Part shown: piece by piece, positions 44,807 to 54,101 of the stretch
How the letters are laid out: every line of letters begins with the position of its first letter
Position numbering within the stretch: position 1 is the stretch's first letter
Assembly (NCBI RefSeq): GCF_019397265.1
Contig: NZ_CP068985.1
Coordinates: 2,522,501 to 2,586,500 of the forward strand
Direction: 5' to 3'
Origin: Nonomuraea coxensis DSM 45129
GTDB taxonomy: Bacteria > Actinomycetota > Actinomycetes > Streptosporangiales > Streptosporangiaceae
Length of the DNA stretch: 64,000 nucleotides
Translations under genes and position numbers: made by a program
The notes under the pieces: generated by a model
Told to the model about the DNA's origin: nothing
The model's input: only the letters and a program-made list of their open reading frames with translations
Databases searched by the model: none

Positions 44807-44831
44807 GCGGGGGTCCGCCCAGGACCCCCGC
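44807..44831. terminator. Bidirectional hairpin terminator
   Basis: Ten-base arms GCGGGGGTCC / GGACCCCCGC with a 5-base loop lie between the stop of the GH6 gene (44799) and the stop of the convergent small gene (44834). No T-tract is present. Confidence 0.75.
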
Positions 44832-44833
44832 AC

Positions 44834-45100
44834 CTAGCCGGGGCGGCGGTGCTCGCCCACCAGGTGGCCGTTGTGGCGGATGCGCGCGGCCGCGTACGGG
44901 CGGAGGGGCCGGGTGACGAACGACTCGGCGATGCTGTCGGCATGCCGGCGGTCGACGCCCCAGCCGATCGTGCGCCAGCCGCCCTGGCCGTCGCCGTCGC
45001 CGTCGGCGAGGTCGAGCACGGTGATCTCGAAGAGCTGGTCGGCCGGAGCGGGGGTGCAGGAAACGTGCCTGGTGCCCGTGTCGGTCGCCGGTCGCTCCAT
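44834..45100 (-). CDS. Small hypothetical protein
   Basis: 88 residues from an ATG, with GGAGAT upstream. The sequence has a beta-strand/turn pattern (LFEITVLDLADGD, WRTIGWGVDRRHADSIAES) and ends with RIRHNGHLVGEHRRPG. I recognise no family. Codon usage (G/C in third positions) and the matching terminator at its 3' end support it being a real gene. It diverges from the small winged-helix regulator, across 187 bp with an inverted repeat. Confidence 0.55.
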   Translation of the reverse strand: MERPATDTGTRHVSCTPAPADQLFEITVLDLADGDGDGQGGWRTIGWGVDRRHADSIAESFVTRPLRPYAAARIRHNGHLVGEHRRPG

Positions 45101-45191
45101 GCGGATCTCCTTTCGGTCCCGGAAGAAGGTGTTACCGCGCTGCGGCTACGGAAACATCGGCGGCCCCAGGAGACTCGGCCGCGATCTGATA

Positions 45192-45223
45192 CCGGAAAGA
45201 GAGTTCGTTATAGGATCTTCCGG
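45192..45223. promoter_or_regulatory. Inverted repeat around a -10-like element
   Basis: CCGGAA (45192-45197) and TTCCGG (45218-45223) flank 20 bases that include TAGGAT (45211-45216), a plausible -10 for the winged-helix gene at 45288. It may be an autoregulatory operator. Confidence 0.4.
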
Positions 45224-45287
45224 AGAAGAGCCTCAAGTCTCGTTGAACAGGGCTGGGGCACCGCCCGAGCCGGGAGCATGTGATCAG

Positions 45288-45608
45288 GTGAGCGCCTCGC
45301 GGGAACGTCCCTCCACCTGGACCTTCCTCACCCATCACGCCCGGGTCCTGCTGGAGATCGCACGGAACCCGGAGGCGCGGCTGCGTGACATCGCGGCCAG
45401 CATCGGCATCACCGAGCGGGCGGTGCAGGGCATCGTGTCCGACCTGCACGACGCCGGCTACCTGGCGCGCGAGCGCGTGGGCCGGCGCAACCACTACAGC
45501 CTCAACCTCGACCTGGCCTTCCGCTATCCGACCGAGGCCAACCTGCCGGTCCGCCTGCTCATCGACATGTTCACCCAGCACGACCTGTCGTCCGAGGACA
45601 CCCCCTAG
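45288..45608 (+). CDS. Small winged-helix (MarR/ArsR-like) regulator
   Basis: 106 residues from a GTG preceded by GGGAG. A single wHTH domain fills the protein: HHARVLLEIARNPEARLRD, ITERAVQGIVSDLHDAGYLA and the wing RVGRRNHYSLN. The C-terminus (ANLPVRLLIDMFTQHD) is a short dimerisation helix. Similar small regulators are frequent in Streptomyces and Nonomuraea. The inverted repeat around its promoter may be its own target. Its proximity to the sigma factor gene 250 bp downstream may be coincidental. Confidence 0.8.
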   Translation: MSASRERPSTWTFLTHHARVLLEIARNPEARLRDIAASIGITERAVQGIVSDLHDAGYLARERVGRRNHYSLNLDLAFRYPTEANLPVRLLIDMFTQHDLSSEDTP

Positions 45609-45758
45609 CCGGGACGTCCGCGCCCGTGGTCTTGCCTTTCCTTGGCCTGCCGGGGGTAGGATGGGCTCAGTCCCAACAAGGACGAGATCGGTTGTGATGG
45701 TTTCGTTACCTCGAACCGTGATAAAACAGAACTAGTTGGGAATCTCCCTTCACGAAGT

Positions 45759-45816
45759 CCAGCAGAGGGCTTCAGCTCACGCGAAAAACGTGGTGTGCCT
45801 CTGCCTGGGCTTTTTT
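45759..45816 (+). terminator. Hairpin plus T6 in the leader of the sigma factor gene
   Basis: CCAGCAGAGG (45759-45768) pairs with CCTCTGCCTGG (45798-45808) apart from one bulged C, with a loop of 29 bases. TTTTTT follows at 45811-45816. It ends 42 bases before the sigma factor ATG. It could terminate the upstream regulator transcript or attenuate sigma expression. In the rest of the 250-bp interval I see only a possible promoter, with TAGGAT near 45658. Confidence 0.5.
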
Positions 45817-45858
45817 GCCGTCAGCAGGGGCGCCTCAGATCTACTCTCGGAGTATCAG

Positions 45859-46629
45859 ATGGCAGTCCTGGACATCGCACTCGAAGAGATGACGGCCGAG
45901 CAGCTTCTGGTCGAGATGAACCGGCCCGAGACCTCCGACCTGCACCAGGTGCGGATCCGCGAGCGTCTTGTGGACATGTACAGCGGCCTGGTCAACGAGG
46001 TCACCCGTCGCTACTACCACCGCGGTGAGCCCATGGAGGACCTGCGTCAGGCCGCGTACGTCGGCCTGATGAAGGCCATCAACGGTTTCGACCCCGAGCT
46101 CGGGCACGAGTTCCGCGGCTACGCGATGATCACCATGGTCGGCGAGGTCAAGCGCCACTTCCGCGACCGCACCTGGGCCATCCGGGTGCCGCGCGTCTAC
46201 CAGGAGCGCCGGCTTGAGCTGAACAAGGCCACCGCCGAGCTGACCCAGACCCTCGGCCACTCGCCGACCGTCGCCGAGCTGGCCGCGAAGATGGGCATCT
46301 CCGAGGAGGACGTGCTGCTCACCCTCGACGCGTCGTCGGCGTACAACACGCTGTCGCTGGACGCGCCGGTCGGCGGCGAGGAGGACGCGGCCGACCTGGG
46401 CGACTTCATCCCCGCCCAGGACGACGCGCTGGACAACATGCTGGGCGCGCACGCGGTCAAGCCGCTCATCGACGCCCTGCCGGAGAGGGAGCGCAACATC
46501 CTGCTGATGCGCTTCTACGGCAACATGACCCAGTCCGAGATCGCGGCCGAGTTCGGGATCTCGCAGATGCACGTCTCCCGCATCCTGCGCGCCGTGCTGG
46601 CCAAGCTGCGCAAGGCCCTCCAGGACTGA
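45859..46629 (+). CDS. RNA polymerase sigma factor, SigB/SigF group (group 3)
   Basis: 256 residues from the ATG at 45859 (CGGAG upstream). Region 2 (LVNEVTRRYYHRGEPMEDLRQ, AYVGLMKAINGFDPE, FRGYAMITMVGEVKRHFRD), region 3 (LGHSPTVAELAAKMGISEED) and region 4 (ALPERERNILLMRFYGNMTQ, SEIAAEFGISQMHVSRILR) are complete. This group controls stress and differentiation in actinobacteria and is normally held by an anti-sigma kinase. No anti-sigma gene adjoins it. An in-frame extension upstream to 45736 is unlikely because it would run through the leader hairpin. Confidence 0.93.
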   Translation: MAVLDIALEEMTAEQLLVEMNRPETSDLHQVRIRERLVDMYSGLVNEVTRRYYHRGEPMEDLRQAAYVGLMKAINGFDPELGHEFRGYAMITMVGEVKRHFRDRTWAIRVPRVYQERRLELNKATAELTQTLGHSPTVAELAAKMGISEEDVLLTLDASSAYNTLSLDAPVGGEEDAADLGDFIPAQDDALDNMLGAHAVKPLIDALPERERNILLMRFYGNMTQSEIAAEFGISQMHVSRILRAVLAKLRKALQD

Positions 46630-46692
46630 CCCGCCGGCCTCCCCGGTCCTACCCCGTGCGGCCGGGCCCACACGGCGTGGCCGGGTGGGGGG

Positions 46693-47757
46693 TCACTGGG
46701 CGCCGACGTTCTGCGCCGCGCGGTAGACGGCCATCGCCTCGTTGCCGAAGAACGGGCCGAACATGAAGTTCGGCGCGAAGTCGTACTTGAAGCTGTTGAC
46801 CGAGGTGAGCCAGCCCTGCCCGGTGGAGCCGTCGAAGCCCGCGAACCACGGGCCGCCGCTGGACCCGCCGGTCATGTCGCAACGCAGCCCGAGATCCCTG
46901 GTCTGCACCGTGTCGTCGAAGGACCGCCCGCTGCAGTAGATGAGCCGCGAGCCGTTGAACGGGGCCGCCGCCGGATAGCCGAAGGAGAACATCTGCCGTC
47001 TCCTCGGCTGGTTGAACGCCACGCCCTGCCCGCCCACGACGTCCGTGAGCGAGCGCCCCTGGAGCGGCGCGACCACGGCGGCGGCGACGTCGAAGTTGAT
47101 GTTCTCGTTCGCGTTCCACTGCTGGGTGGTCAGCAGCGTGGTGGCCACCCAGGTCCCGAACGGGCGGCGGCCGTTGTCGAAGCCGGGCACGAACACCCAG
47201 TTGCGGTGCGCGGCCCCGTTCAGCTTCACGCAGTGCCCCGCGGTCATCACGACGCTCTCGTTGGCGCTGGTGACCGCCGTGCCCGAGCAGGCGGAGTTGC
47301 GGCCGTCCGCCGTGGTGAAGAAGACCCGGCCGACGGTGCGGATCACCGCGCCGCCGTCGGTCCAGCGCAGGCCGGGGCTGTTCTGCAGCACCTCGGCCGG
47401 GCGCTGGGCCGACACCGGGCGCACCGCGTACGAGCGGCCCTGCGCCGGGGTGAACGACGCGCCGCGGGTCGCCCAGGGGGTTCCCTGGGTGGGTCCCGAT
47501 CCGCCGGAGCGGCGGACCGCGGGCGTGTCCAACGGCTGGGCGGCCAGCATGCGCTGGGGCGTCCAGTACGACAGGACGGTCCTGCGCTCCGACGCCGAGT
47601 CCGCGCCCGCCCAGCCGACGGGGTTGCGGTCGAGGCCGCTGGTGGCGCCGCTGGTGGTGCCGGTCGTGGTGCTGGACGCCTGGGCCGAGGCCGCCGGGAC
47701 GAGGGCGCCGGCCACGGCGACCGCGGCGGCGGAGAGCAGGGCGACTCTGCGGTGCAT
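46693..47757 (-). CDS. Secreted trypsin-like serine protease (V8/glutamyl-endopeptidase-like)
   Basis: 354 residues from the ATG at 47757, preceded by an ideal AGGAGGT. Signal peptide about 1-26. A pro-region of about 110 residues precedes the chymotrypsin-fold domain. The triad is visible as VMTAGHC (His), NINFDVAAAVV (Asp) and TGGSSGGPW (Ser). Two Cys pairs fit disulphides (SACSGTAV/GHC; YCSGRS/LRCD). Homologues in Streptomyces are secreted peptidases of unknown specificity. It is monocistronic, and convergent with the sigma factor gene. Confidence 0.9.
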   Translation of the reverse strand: MHRRVALLSAAAVAVAGALVPAASAQASSTTTGTTSGATSGLDRNPVGWAGADSASERRTVLSYWTPQRMLAAQPLDTPAVRRSGGSGPTQGTPWATRGASFTPAQGRSYAVRPVSAQRPAEVLQNSPGLRWTDGGAVIRTVGRVFFTTADGRNSACSGTAVTSANESVVMTAGHCVKLNGAAHRNWVFVPGFDNGRRPFGTWVATTLLTTQQWNANENINFDVAAAVVAPLQGRSLTDVVGGQGVAFNQPRRRQMFSFGYPAAAPFNGSRLIYCSGRSFDDTVQTRDLGLRCDMTGGSSGGPWFAGFDGSTGQGWLTSVNSFKYDFAPNFMFGPFFGNEAMAVYRAAQNVGAQ

Positions 47758-47871
47758 GACGTACCTCCTGAAACCGAATAGTTGCCGTTTGGAGGTACGT
47801 ACGCGGATGACCAAGTTCCTCAAGACATGCCGAGATGGATATGGGTCACGGCCGGTACGAGGCGAGAGGGG

Positions 47872-48498
47872 TCAGCGCGCCTCACGACTGGGCAGCGTGG
47901 ACAGGCCGTTCCAGAGCACGAGCATGGCCGCCTCCACGAGCTGGTCGCGCGGCACCGACGGGTGCCGCTCCCACCACTGGGCCAGGCCGTCGGTGCCGGA
48001 GATCAGCAGCTCGACCACCGCCTGGGCGACTTCGCTGTCCGGTTCGAGGCCGAGGGTGCGCAGGTCGCGGCCCAGCATGACGGCCACCGAGCGGGTGCGG
48101 GCCTCCCTGATGCCCCAGCGCACCGCCTTGATCTCGGGGTCGTCCTCGTCGGTGTGGTCGAACAGCAGCCGGCGGGCGGCCGGGCGGTCCTGGGCGAAGC
48201 TGAAGTAGGCGTCCAGCGTGGCGCGCAGCCGCCTGCCCGGCGACCCGCTGCCCGTGATGCGGGCGCCGACGTGGGCCACGAGCCGGGCGTTCTGCTCCTG
48301 GAGGACGGTGATCAGCAGCACCCGCTTGGACGGGAAGTGGTCGTAGAGCACCGACCTGGTCACCCCGGCGGCGGAGGCGATCTCCTCCATGGCGCCGGCG
48401 TGGTAGCCGCGCGCGGCGAAGACGCCAAGAGCGGCCTCGATGATCCGGGCCCGGCGGGCCGTGCCGGGCATGCGCTTCTTCGGCTCGCTGCTCGCCAT
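47872..48498 (-). CDS. TetR-family transcriptional regulator
   Basis: 208 residues from the ATG at 48498. The HTH is at the N-terminus (GTARRARIIEAALGVFAARG, MEEIASAAGVTRSVLYDHFP). The effector domain has the common RRLLFDHTDEDDPEIKAVRWG. It lies 79 bp downstream of the aldehyde dehydrogenase gene on the same strand, so it may be the last gene of the lysine/pipecolate unit or independent. The main regulator of that unit is more likely the FCD-GntR protein at 55.7 kb. Confidence 0.88.
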   Translation of the reverse strand: MASSEPKKRMPGTARRARIIEAALGVFAARGYHAGAMEEIASAAGVTRSVLYDHFPSKRVLLITVLQEQNARLVAHVGARITGSGSPGRRLRATLDAYFSFAQDRPAARRLLFDHTDEDDPEIKAVRWGIREARTRSVAVMLGRDLRTLGLEPDSEVAQAVVELLISGTDGLAQWWERHPSVPRDQLVEAAMLVLWNGLSTLPSREAR

Positions 48499-48577
48499 GA
48501 CCCGCACCCTACCGTCCGTGAGGCGTTGACTCCGGTCCCGGACCGCCTGCGTGCCTCCTGACCGGCACTCCGGCCGG

Positions 48578-50110
48578 TCAGACGGTGAACTCGACGCCCT
48601 GGGCCAGCGGCAGCTCACCGGAGTAGTTGATCGTGTTCGTGGCGCGCCGCATGTAGCCGCGCCACGCGTCCGACCCTGACTCCCGGCCGCCCCCGGTCTC
48701 CTTCTCGCCGCCGAACGCGCCGCCGATCTCCGCGCCCGAGGTGCCGATGTTGACGTTGACGATGCCGCAGTCGGAGCCCTCGGGAGACAGGAACAGCTCG
48801 GCCTCGCCCTGGTCGCGGGTGAAGATGCTGGACGACAGCCCCTGCGGCACCGCGTTGTTGAGCGCGATCGCCTCCTCCAGCTGCTCGTACGGCATCACGT
48901 ACAGGATGGGGGCGAACGTCTCGCGCGTCACGACCGGCACCTGCCCGCCCACCCGGACCAGCGCCGGCTCGGCGTAGTAGGCGTCCGGCGCCTGGTCGGC
49001 GAGGCGCCGCCCGCCCCCGGCGACCAGCGTGCCGCCCTGCTCGCGCGCCTCCCGCAGCGCCTCCGTCATGGCCTCGTACGCCCGCCCCGAGATGAGCGGC
49101 CCCACGAGCGTGCCGGCGGCGAGCGGGTTGCCGATCGGCAGCCGCGCGTAGGCGTCCGCCAGCCGCTCGGTCAGGGCGTCCACGACAGAGGTGTGCGCGA
49201 TGACCCGCCGCATCGTGGTGCACCGCTGGCCCGCCGTGCCCGCCGCCGAGAACACGATGCCCCGCACCGCGAGGTCCAGGTCCGCCGACGGGCACACCAC
49301 GGCGGCGTTGTTGCCGCCGAGCTCCAGCAGCGCGCGGCCGAACCTGGCGGCCACGCGCGGCCCGACCTCACGGCCCATCCGGGTCGAGCCGGTGGCGCTG
49401 ACCAGCGCGATCCCGGGATGGTCGACCAGCGCCTCGCCGAGGTCGGGCCCGCCGAGCAGGACCTGGCCGAGGTGCGCGGGCGCGCCCTGCTCGGCGGCGG
49501 CCCGGTCGAGCAGCGCCGAGCAGGCCAGCGCGGTCAGCGGCGCCAGCTCGGACGGCTTCCAGATGACGGGGTCGCCGCAGACGAGGGCGATGGCGGTGTT
49601 CCACGACCACACCGCGGCCGGGAAGTTGAAGGCGCTGATGACGCCGACCACGCCCAGCGGATGCCAGGTCTCCATGAGCCGGTGGCCGGGCCGTTCCGAG
49701 CTGATCGTGCGGCCGTAGAGCTGGCGGGACAGGCCCACGGCGAAGTCGCAGATGTCGATCATCTCCTGGATCTCGCCCAGCGCCTCGGAGGTGATCTTGC
49801 CGACCTCCAGGCTGACCAGCGTCGCCAGGTCGGCCTTGTGCGCCGTCAGCAGCTCGCCGAACCGCTTCACCAGCGCGCCGCGCACCGGCGCGGGCGTCAC
49901 CCGCCAGGCCAGGAACGCGGCACGCGCCCGCGCGACGGCCTCGTTCACCGCCTCGGGGCCGGCCCAGCCGACGCGGGCCAGCGGCGCGCCGTTGACCGGC
50001 GAGACCGTGGTGACGCCGGCGCCGAGGGCGTCCACGTCCACCCCGCAGCGTTTCGCGGTCTCCCGCGCGGTCGCGGCCAGCTCGGCGGCGCTCGGCAGCG
50101 TCGTCACCAT
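48578..50110 (-). CDS. Aldehyde dehydrogenase, aminoadipate-semialdehyde/P6C dehydrogenase type (ALDH7-like)
   Basis: 510 residues. Catalytic Cys in GTAGQRCTTMRR and general base Glu in LLELGGNNAA; FGGEKETGGGRESGSDAWRGY is characteristic of the ALDH7/AmaB group. It would oxidise piperideine-6-carboxylate (in equilibrium with 2-aminoadipate semialdehyde) to 2-aminoadipate with NAD(P)+. It sits 26 bp after a DAO-type oxidase that could make its substrate. Members also accept related semialdehydes, so the exact substrate rests on the neighbourhood. Confidence 0.85.
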   Translation of the reverse strand: MVTTLPSAAELAATARETAKRCGVDVDALGAGVTTVSPVNGAPLARVGWAGPEAVNEAVARARAAFLAWRVTPAPVRGALVKRFGELLTAHKADLATLVSLEVGKITSEALGEIQEMIDICDFAVGLSRQLYGRTISSERPGHRLMETWHPLGVVGVISAFNFPAAVWSWNTAIALVCGDPVIWKPSELAPLTALACSALLDRAAAEQGAPAHLGQVLLGGPDLGEALVDHPGIALVSATGSTRMGREVGPRVAARFGRALLELGGNNAAVVCPSADLDLAVRGIVFSAAGTAGQRCTTMRRVIAHTSVVDALTERLADAYARLPIGNPLAAGTLVGPLISGRAYEAMTEALREAREQGGTLVAGGGRRLADQAPDAYYAEPALVRVGGQVPVVTRETFAPILYVMPYEQLEEAIALNNAVPQGLSSSIFTRDQGEAELFLSPEGSDCGIVNVNIGTSGAEIGGAFGGEKETGGGRESGSDAWRGYMRRATNTINYSGELPLAQGVEFTV

Positions 50111-50136
50111 GGGAAAGGCTCCTTCTTGTCCGTGAA

Positions 50137-51291
50137 TCACACGATGTTGAGCTCGGGACGGGCCGCGGACCGCGCGAAGCGGCGCGCGTCGAAGCCGGAC
50201 ACGTCCGTGAACGGCTCCCGCCCCAGGTAGAGGTCGCGCACCACCTCGCCGACCGCCGGGCCCATGAGGAAGCCGTGGCCGGAGAAGCCGGTCGCGTAGA
50301 GGAACCGCTCGACGCCGGGGGCGACGCCGATGAGCGCGTTGTGGTCGGGCGTCACCTCGTACAGGCCGGCCCAGCCGGTGGCGATGCCGGTCTCCATCAG
50401 CGCGGGCGCGCGGCGGGCCATGGCCTCGCCGAGGCGCGGCAGCCAGGCGTCGGAGCGGTCGAGCTTGAAGCCGGGCGTCTCGTCCGGGTCGGACATGCCG
50501 AGCAGCAGCCCCGGCCCCTCCCGGTGGAAGTAGAAGGTGGTGCCGAAGTCGATGGTGAACGCGGTCGGCGGCAGATCGGGCACCGGCTCGGTCACCAGGA
50601 TCTGCCGGCGCAGCGGCGTCACCGGCAGGTCCACGCCCGCCCACGCCCCCACCTCGCGCGACCAGGCCCCGGCCGCGCAGATCACGGTGCCGGTCTCGAT
50701 CCTGCCGCCCTCGGTCAGCACCGCCGTGACGGCCCCGTCCGCGAGCTCGATGCCGGTCGCCGCGCAGCCGGGCAGCAGCCGCGCGCCGAGCCGCCGGGCC
50801 GCGCCCGCGTACCCGAGCACCACGGACTCGGGCGTGCAGTGGCCGTCACTGGGGGAGAAGGCGGCGGCGAGCAGCCCGTCGGTGGCGATGAGCGGCGACA
50901 GCTCGGCGGCCTCGCGCACCGAGATCATCCGGCTGGGCACGCCGAGGTCGTTCTGGACGGCGACGTTGCGCTCGAACTCCGCGACCGCCTCCGGCGCGTC
51001 CAGCAGGAACAGGTAGCCGGGGCGGTGCAGGTCGATCTCCTGCCCGAAGCGTTCGGCGAAGTGCTCGAACGTCTCCAGGCTGCGCACGGCCAGCTCGATG
51101 TTGACCCGGTCGGAGAACTGCGCCCGCACGCCTCCGGCCGCCTTGCAGGTGGAGCCGGAGCCGAGTGGCCCCTTGTCGAGCAGCACCACGTCGCGCACCC
51201 CGGCCGCGGCCAGCTCGTACGCGATGCTGACCCCCATGACGCCGCCGCCGATGACGACCGCCGAGGCGCGCCGGGGCAGTTCTCGTCCCAT
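50137..51291 (-). CDS. FAD-dependent amine/imino-acid oxidoreductase (DAO family)
   Basis: 384 residues. The FAD-binding motif is VVIGGGVMGVSIAYELAAAG; GSTCKAAGGVRAQFS and TPDHNALIGVAPGVERFLYATGFSGHGF are typical of sarcosine-oxidase/SoxB-like and pipecolate-oxidase-like proteins. Between an ALDH7-type enzyme and a D-2-hydroxyglutarate-dehydrogenase-like enzyme, L-pipecolate to piperideine-6-carboxylate is the attractive reaction. Sarcosine, proline or glycine derivatives are alternatives. It begins 3 bases after the upstream stop, so it is cotranscribed. Confidence 0.82.
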   Translation of the reverse strand: MGRELPRRASAVVIGGGVMGVSIAYELAAAGVRDVVLLDKGPLGSGSTCKAAGGVRAQFSDRVNIELAVRSLETFEHFAERFGQEIDLHRPGYLFLLDAPEAVAEFERNVAVQNDLGVPSRMISVREAAELSPLIATDGLLAAAFSPSDGHCTPESVVLGYAGAARRLGARLLPGCAATGIELADGAVTAVLTEGGRIETGTVICAAGAWSREVGAWAGVDLPVTPLRRQILVTEPVPDLPPTAFTIDFGTTFYFHREGPGLLLGMSDPDETPGFKLDRSDAWLPRLGEAMARRAPALMETGIATGWAGLYEVTPDHNALIGVAPGVERFLYATGFSGHGFLMGPAVGEVVRDLYLGREPFTDVSGFDARRFARSAARPELNIV

Positions 51292-51294
51292 CGA

Positions 51295-54096
51295 TCAGGT
51301 CCTTTCTGGCGTGAGCCGGTCGGCCAGGAGCTGAGCCAGGTGGACGCCGCGCCTGGGGGACAGGTCGGCGATCTGGGTGCGGCAGGAGAAGCCGTCGGCG
51401 AGCACGGCCGCGTCGGGCGCGGCCTCTCCCAGCGCGGGCAGGAGCTGCTGCCCGGCGACCGCCGCCGACACCTCGTAGTGGCCCTTCTCGACGCCGAAGT
51501 TGCCGGCGAGACCGCAGCAGCCGCCGAGCCTGCGCACCTCGGCGCCCGCCTCCCGCAGCAGCCGCAGGTCCGGCTCCCAGCCCATGACGGCGTGGTGGTG
51601 GCAGTGCGGCTGCGCCACCACGCGCACGTCGTCCAGCGGCGGCGGCCGCCAGCCGGGGGTGGCGGTCAGCAGCTCGGCGAGGGTCCTGGTGGCGCGGGCG
51701 ACCGGCGCGGCGGCGGCCTCGTCCAGCAGCTCCAGGGCGTCCGAGCGCAGGACCGCCGTGCAGGACGGTTCCAGGCCCACGATCGGCACGCCGTCCCCGG
51801 CCTCCGCCGCGAGGTCGCGCACGGTCCGGCCGAGGATACGCCGGGCCTGGTCGAGCTGGCCGGTGGAGATCCAGGTCAGCGCGCAGCAGCCGCGCCGCGC
51901 GGTGACGCGGGGCGCGTAGCCGGCCGCCTCCAGCACGGCGACGGCGGCCCGGCCGACCTCGGGCGCGAAGTGGTCGGTGAAGGTGTCCACGAACAGCAGC
52001 ACCGACTCGCCCGCCGCCGGCCGCGGCCGGCGCGCGAACCAGGAGCGGAACGTGCGCGGCGCGAACGCGGGCAGCGTGCGCCGGGCGTCCACCCCCGCCA
52101 GCGCGAGCGCCGGGCGGCGCAGCGCGGGCGCGCGCAGGGCCGCGTTGACCGCGCGCGGCATCCGGGACGCCAGCCGCGCCCACAGCGGCAGCCGGCCCAG
52201 CGCGTAGTGCGAGGCCGGGCGCAGCCGCCCCCGGTAGCTCTGGTGCAGCACCTCCGCCTTGTACGCCGCCATGTCCACGCCGGTCGGGCAGTCGGAGGCG
52301 CAGCCCTTGCACGCCAGGCACAGGTCCAGGGCCTCGTGCACCTCGGGCGAACGCCAGCCGCCCGAGACGTCCCCGCCGTTCAGCATCTCCTGGAGGGCGC
52401 GCGCCCGGCCCCGGGTGGAGTCCTTCTCCTCCCTGGTCGCCAGGTAGGAGGGGCACATGACGCCGCCGGTCCCGGTGTTGTCGGCCCGGCACTTGCCCAC
52501 GCCGGTGCAGCGGTGCACCGCCTGGGTGAAGTCGCCGCCGTCGTGCCGGTAGGCCAGGGCGAGCGGGCCGGGGGCCGGACGGGCGGCGGGCACGCGCAGG
52601 TCGGCGTCGAACGGGCGGGGCCGGACGAGCACGCCGGGATTGAGCGTCCCGGCCGGGTCGAAGACGCCCTTCACCTGCTCGAACAGGCGGATCGCGGCGG
52701 GGGAGTACATGAGCGGCAGCAGCTCGCTCCTGGCGCGGCCGTCGCCGTGCTCGCCGGACAGCGAGCCGCCGTAGCCGGCGACGAGCGTGGCGGCGGCGAC
52801 CAGGAACTCGCGCAGCACCTCACGCCCGCCGGGCCGGTCGAGCGGCAGGTCGATCCTGATGTGCAGGCAGCCGTCGCCGAAGTGCCCGTACGGCAGGCCG
52901 GTCAGCCCGTGCCCGGCCATCAGCTCCTCGAAGTCGCGCAGGTAGCGGCCGAGCATCGCGGGCGGCACCGCGGCGTCCTCCCAGCCGGCGTGCGCCGGCC
53001 GCCCGGCCGGGCTGCGGCCGGACAGGCCCGCGCCGTCCTCCCTGATCCGCCAGAGCGCCGCGGCCTCGGCAGGGTCGGTGACGACGAGCGCGTCCGGGTG
53101 GCCGGCGGCCAGGCGGGCGGCCCGTTCGCGCACCTCGGCCGGGTCGTCGCCGGCGATCTCGGCGAACAGCCAGGCGGCCCCGCCCGGCAGCGGCGGCACC
53201 GCGCCGGGGCCGCGGCGGGCGCGGACCACGTCCACGATGCGGGCGTCGAGGCCCTCGCACGCGGTGGGCAGGAAGGCGAGCACGCCGGGCGCGGCGTCCC
53301 CGGCCTCGGCGATGTCGGCGTGGCCGAGCACGACCAGCGCGCGGTGCGCGGGATCGGCGACCAGCCGGACCGTCGCCTCGGTGAGCACGGCGAGCGTGCC
53401 CTCGCTGCCGACCAGCAGCCGGGTCACGTCGAAGCCGTTCTCCGGCAGCAGGTGCTCCAGCGCGTAGCCGGACACCTGGCGGCCGAACCTGCCGAACTCG
53501 GTGCGGATCGTCGCCAGGTTCGCCGCCACGAGGTCGCGCAGCGCGGCCGGTCCGGCCTGGCCGGGCAGGTCCAGCGGCGTGCCGTCGCCGGCGACGGCCT
53601 TGATCGCCGTCACGTTGTCGGAGGTGCGGCCGTAGCCGAGGGCGCGCGAGCCGCAGGCGTTGTTGCCGATCATCCCGCCGATCGTGCAGCGGGTGTGGCT
53701 GGAGGGGTCGGGGCCGAAGCGCAGCCCGTACGGGGCCGCCGCCCGCTGGAGCGCCGCCTGGACCACGCCGGGCTGGACCACCGCCGTGCGGGTCTCGGGA
53801 TCGAGGGCGAGCACCCGGTCCATGTGCCGGCTGAAGTCGAGCACCAGGCCGGGGCCGACGGCGTTGCCGGCGATCGAGGTGCCCGCGCCGCGCGCCGTCA
53901 GCGGGATCTCGTGCCGGGCGCACAGCTCGACGGCGGCCTGGACGTCCTCGGCGGTCCTGGGCCGGGCGACCAGCAGGGGCGGCACCCGGTAGAGGGAGGC
54001 GTCGGAGGAGTGGACCGCGCGCGTGGTGCCGTCGGTCAGCACGTCGGCGACGCCGCGCCGGCGCAGGTCGCTCGCGAGAGCCGCGGCTCGGTCCAT
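51295..54096 (-). CDS. FAD-linked oxidase/4Fe-4S protein, D-2-hydroxyglutarate dehydrogenase type (YdiJ-like)
   Basis: 933 residues from the ATG at 54096. The N-terminal 530 residues form the FAD_binding_4/GlcD-like module (PPLLVARPRTAEDVQAAVEL, RGAGTSIAGNAVGPGLVLDF, CTIGGMIGNNACGSRALGYG, LSGEHGDGRARSE). Then come ferredoxin cysteines (CTGVGKC...MCPSY; CLACKGCASDCPTGVDM) and CCG-type motifs (RRGCCAL, GGCCGLAGNFG). Such single-chain enzymes oxidise D-2-hydroxyglutarate or D-lactate and pass electrons to the respiratory chain. Beside HglS, which makes D-2-hydroxyglutarate, the first is favoured. It is the first gene of the unit. Confidence 0.88.
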   Translation of the reverse strand: MDRAAALASDLRRRGVADVLTDGTTRAVHSSDASLYRVPPLLVARPRTAEDVQAAVELCARHEIPLTARGAGTSIAGNAVGPGLVLDFSRHMDRVLALDPETRTAVVQPGVVQAALQRAAAPYGLRFGPDPSSHTRCTIGGMIGNNACGSRALGYGRTSDNVTAIKAVAGDGTPLDLPGQAGPAALRDLVAANLATIRTEFGRFGRQVSGYALEHLLPENGFDVTRLLVGSEGTLAVLTEATVRLVADPAHRALVVLGHADIAEAGDAAPGVLAFLPTACEGLDARIVDVVRARRGPGAVPPLPGGAAWLFAEIAGDDPAEVRERAARLAAGHPDALVVTDPAEAAALWRIREDGAGLSGRSPAGRPAHAGWEDAAVPPAMLGRYLRDFEELMAGHGLTGLPYGHFGDGCLHIRIDLPLDRPGGREVLREFLVAAATLVAGYGGSLSGEHGDGRARSELLPLMYSPAAIRLFEQVKGVFDPAGTLNPGVLVRPRPFDADLRVPAARPAPGPLALAYRHDGGDFTQAVHRCTGVGKCRADNTGTGGVMCPSYLATREEKDSTRGRARALQEMLNGGDVSGGWRSPEVHEALDLCLACKGCASDCPTGVDMAAYKAEVLHQSYRGRLRPASHYALGRLPLWARLASRMPRAVNAALRAPALRRPALALAGVDARRTLPAFAPRTFRSWFARRPRPAAGESVLLFVDTFTDHFAPEVGRAAVAVLEAAGYAPRVTARRGCCALTWISTGQLDQARRILGRTVRDLAAEAGDGVPIVGLEPSCTAVLRSDALELLDEAAAAPVARATRTLAELLTATPGWRPPPLDDVRVVAQPHCHHHAVMGWEPDLRLLREAGAEVRRLGGCCGLAGNFGVEKGHYEVSAAVAGQQLLPALGEAAPDAAVLADGFSCRTQIADLSPRRGVHLAQLLADRLTPERT

Positions 54097-54101
54097 GCGT
54101 A

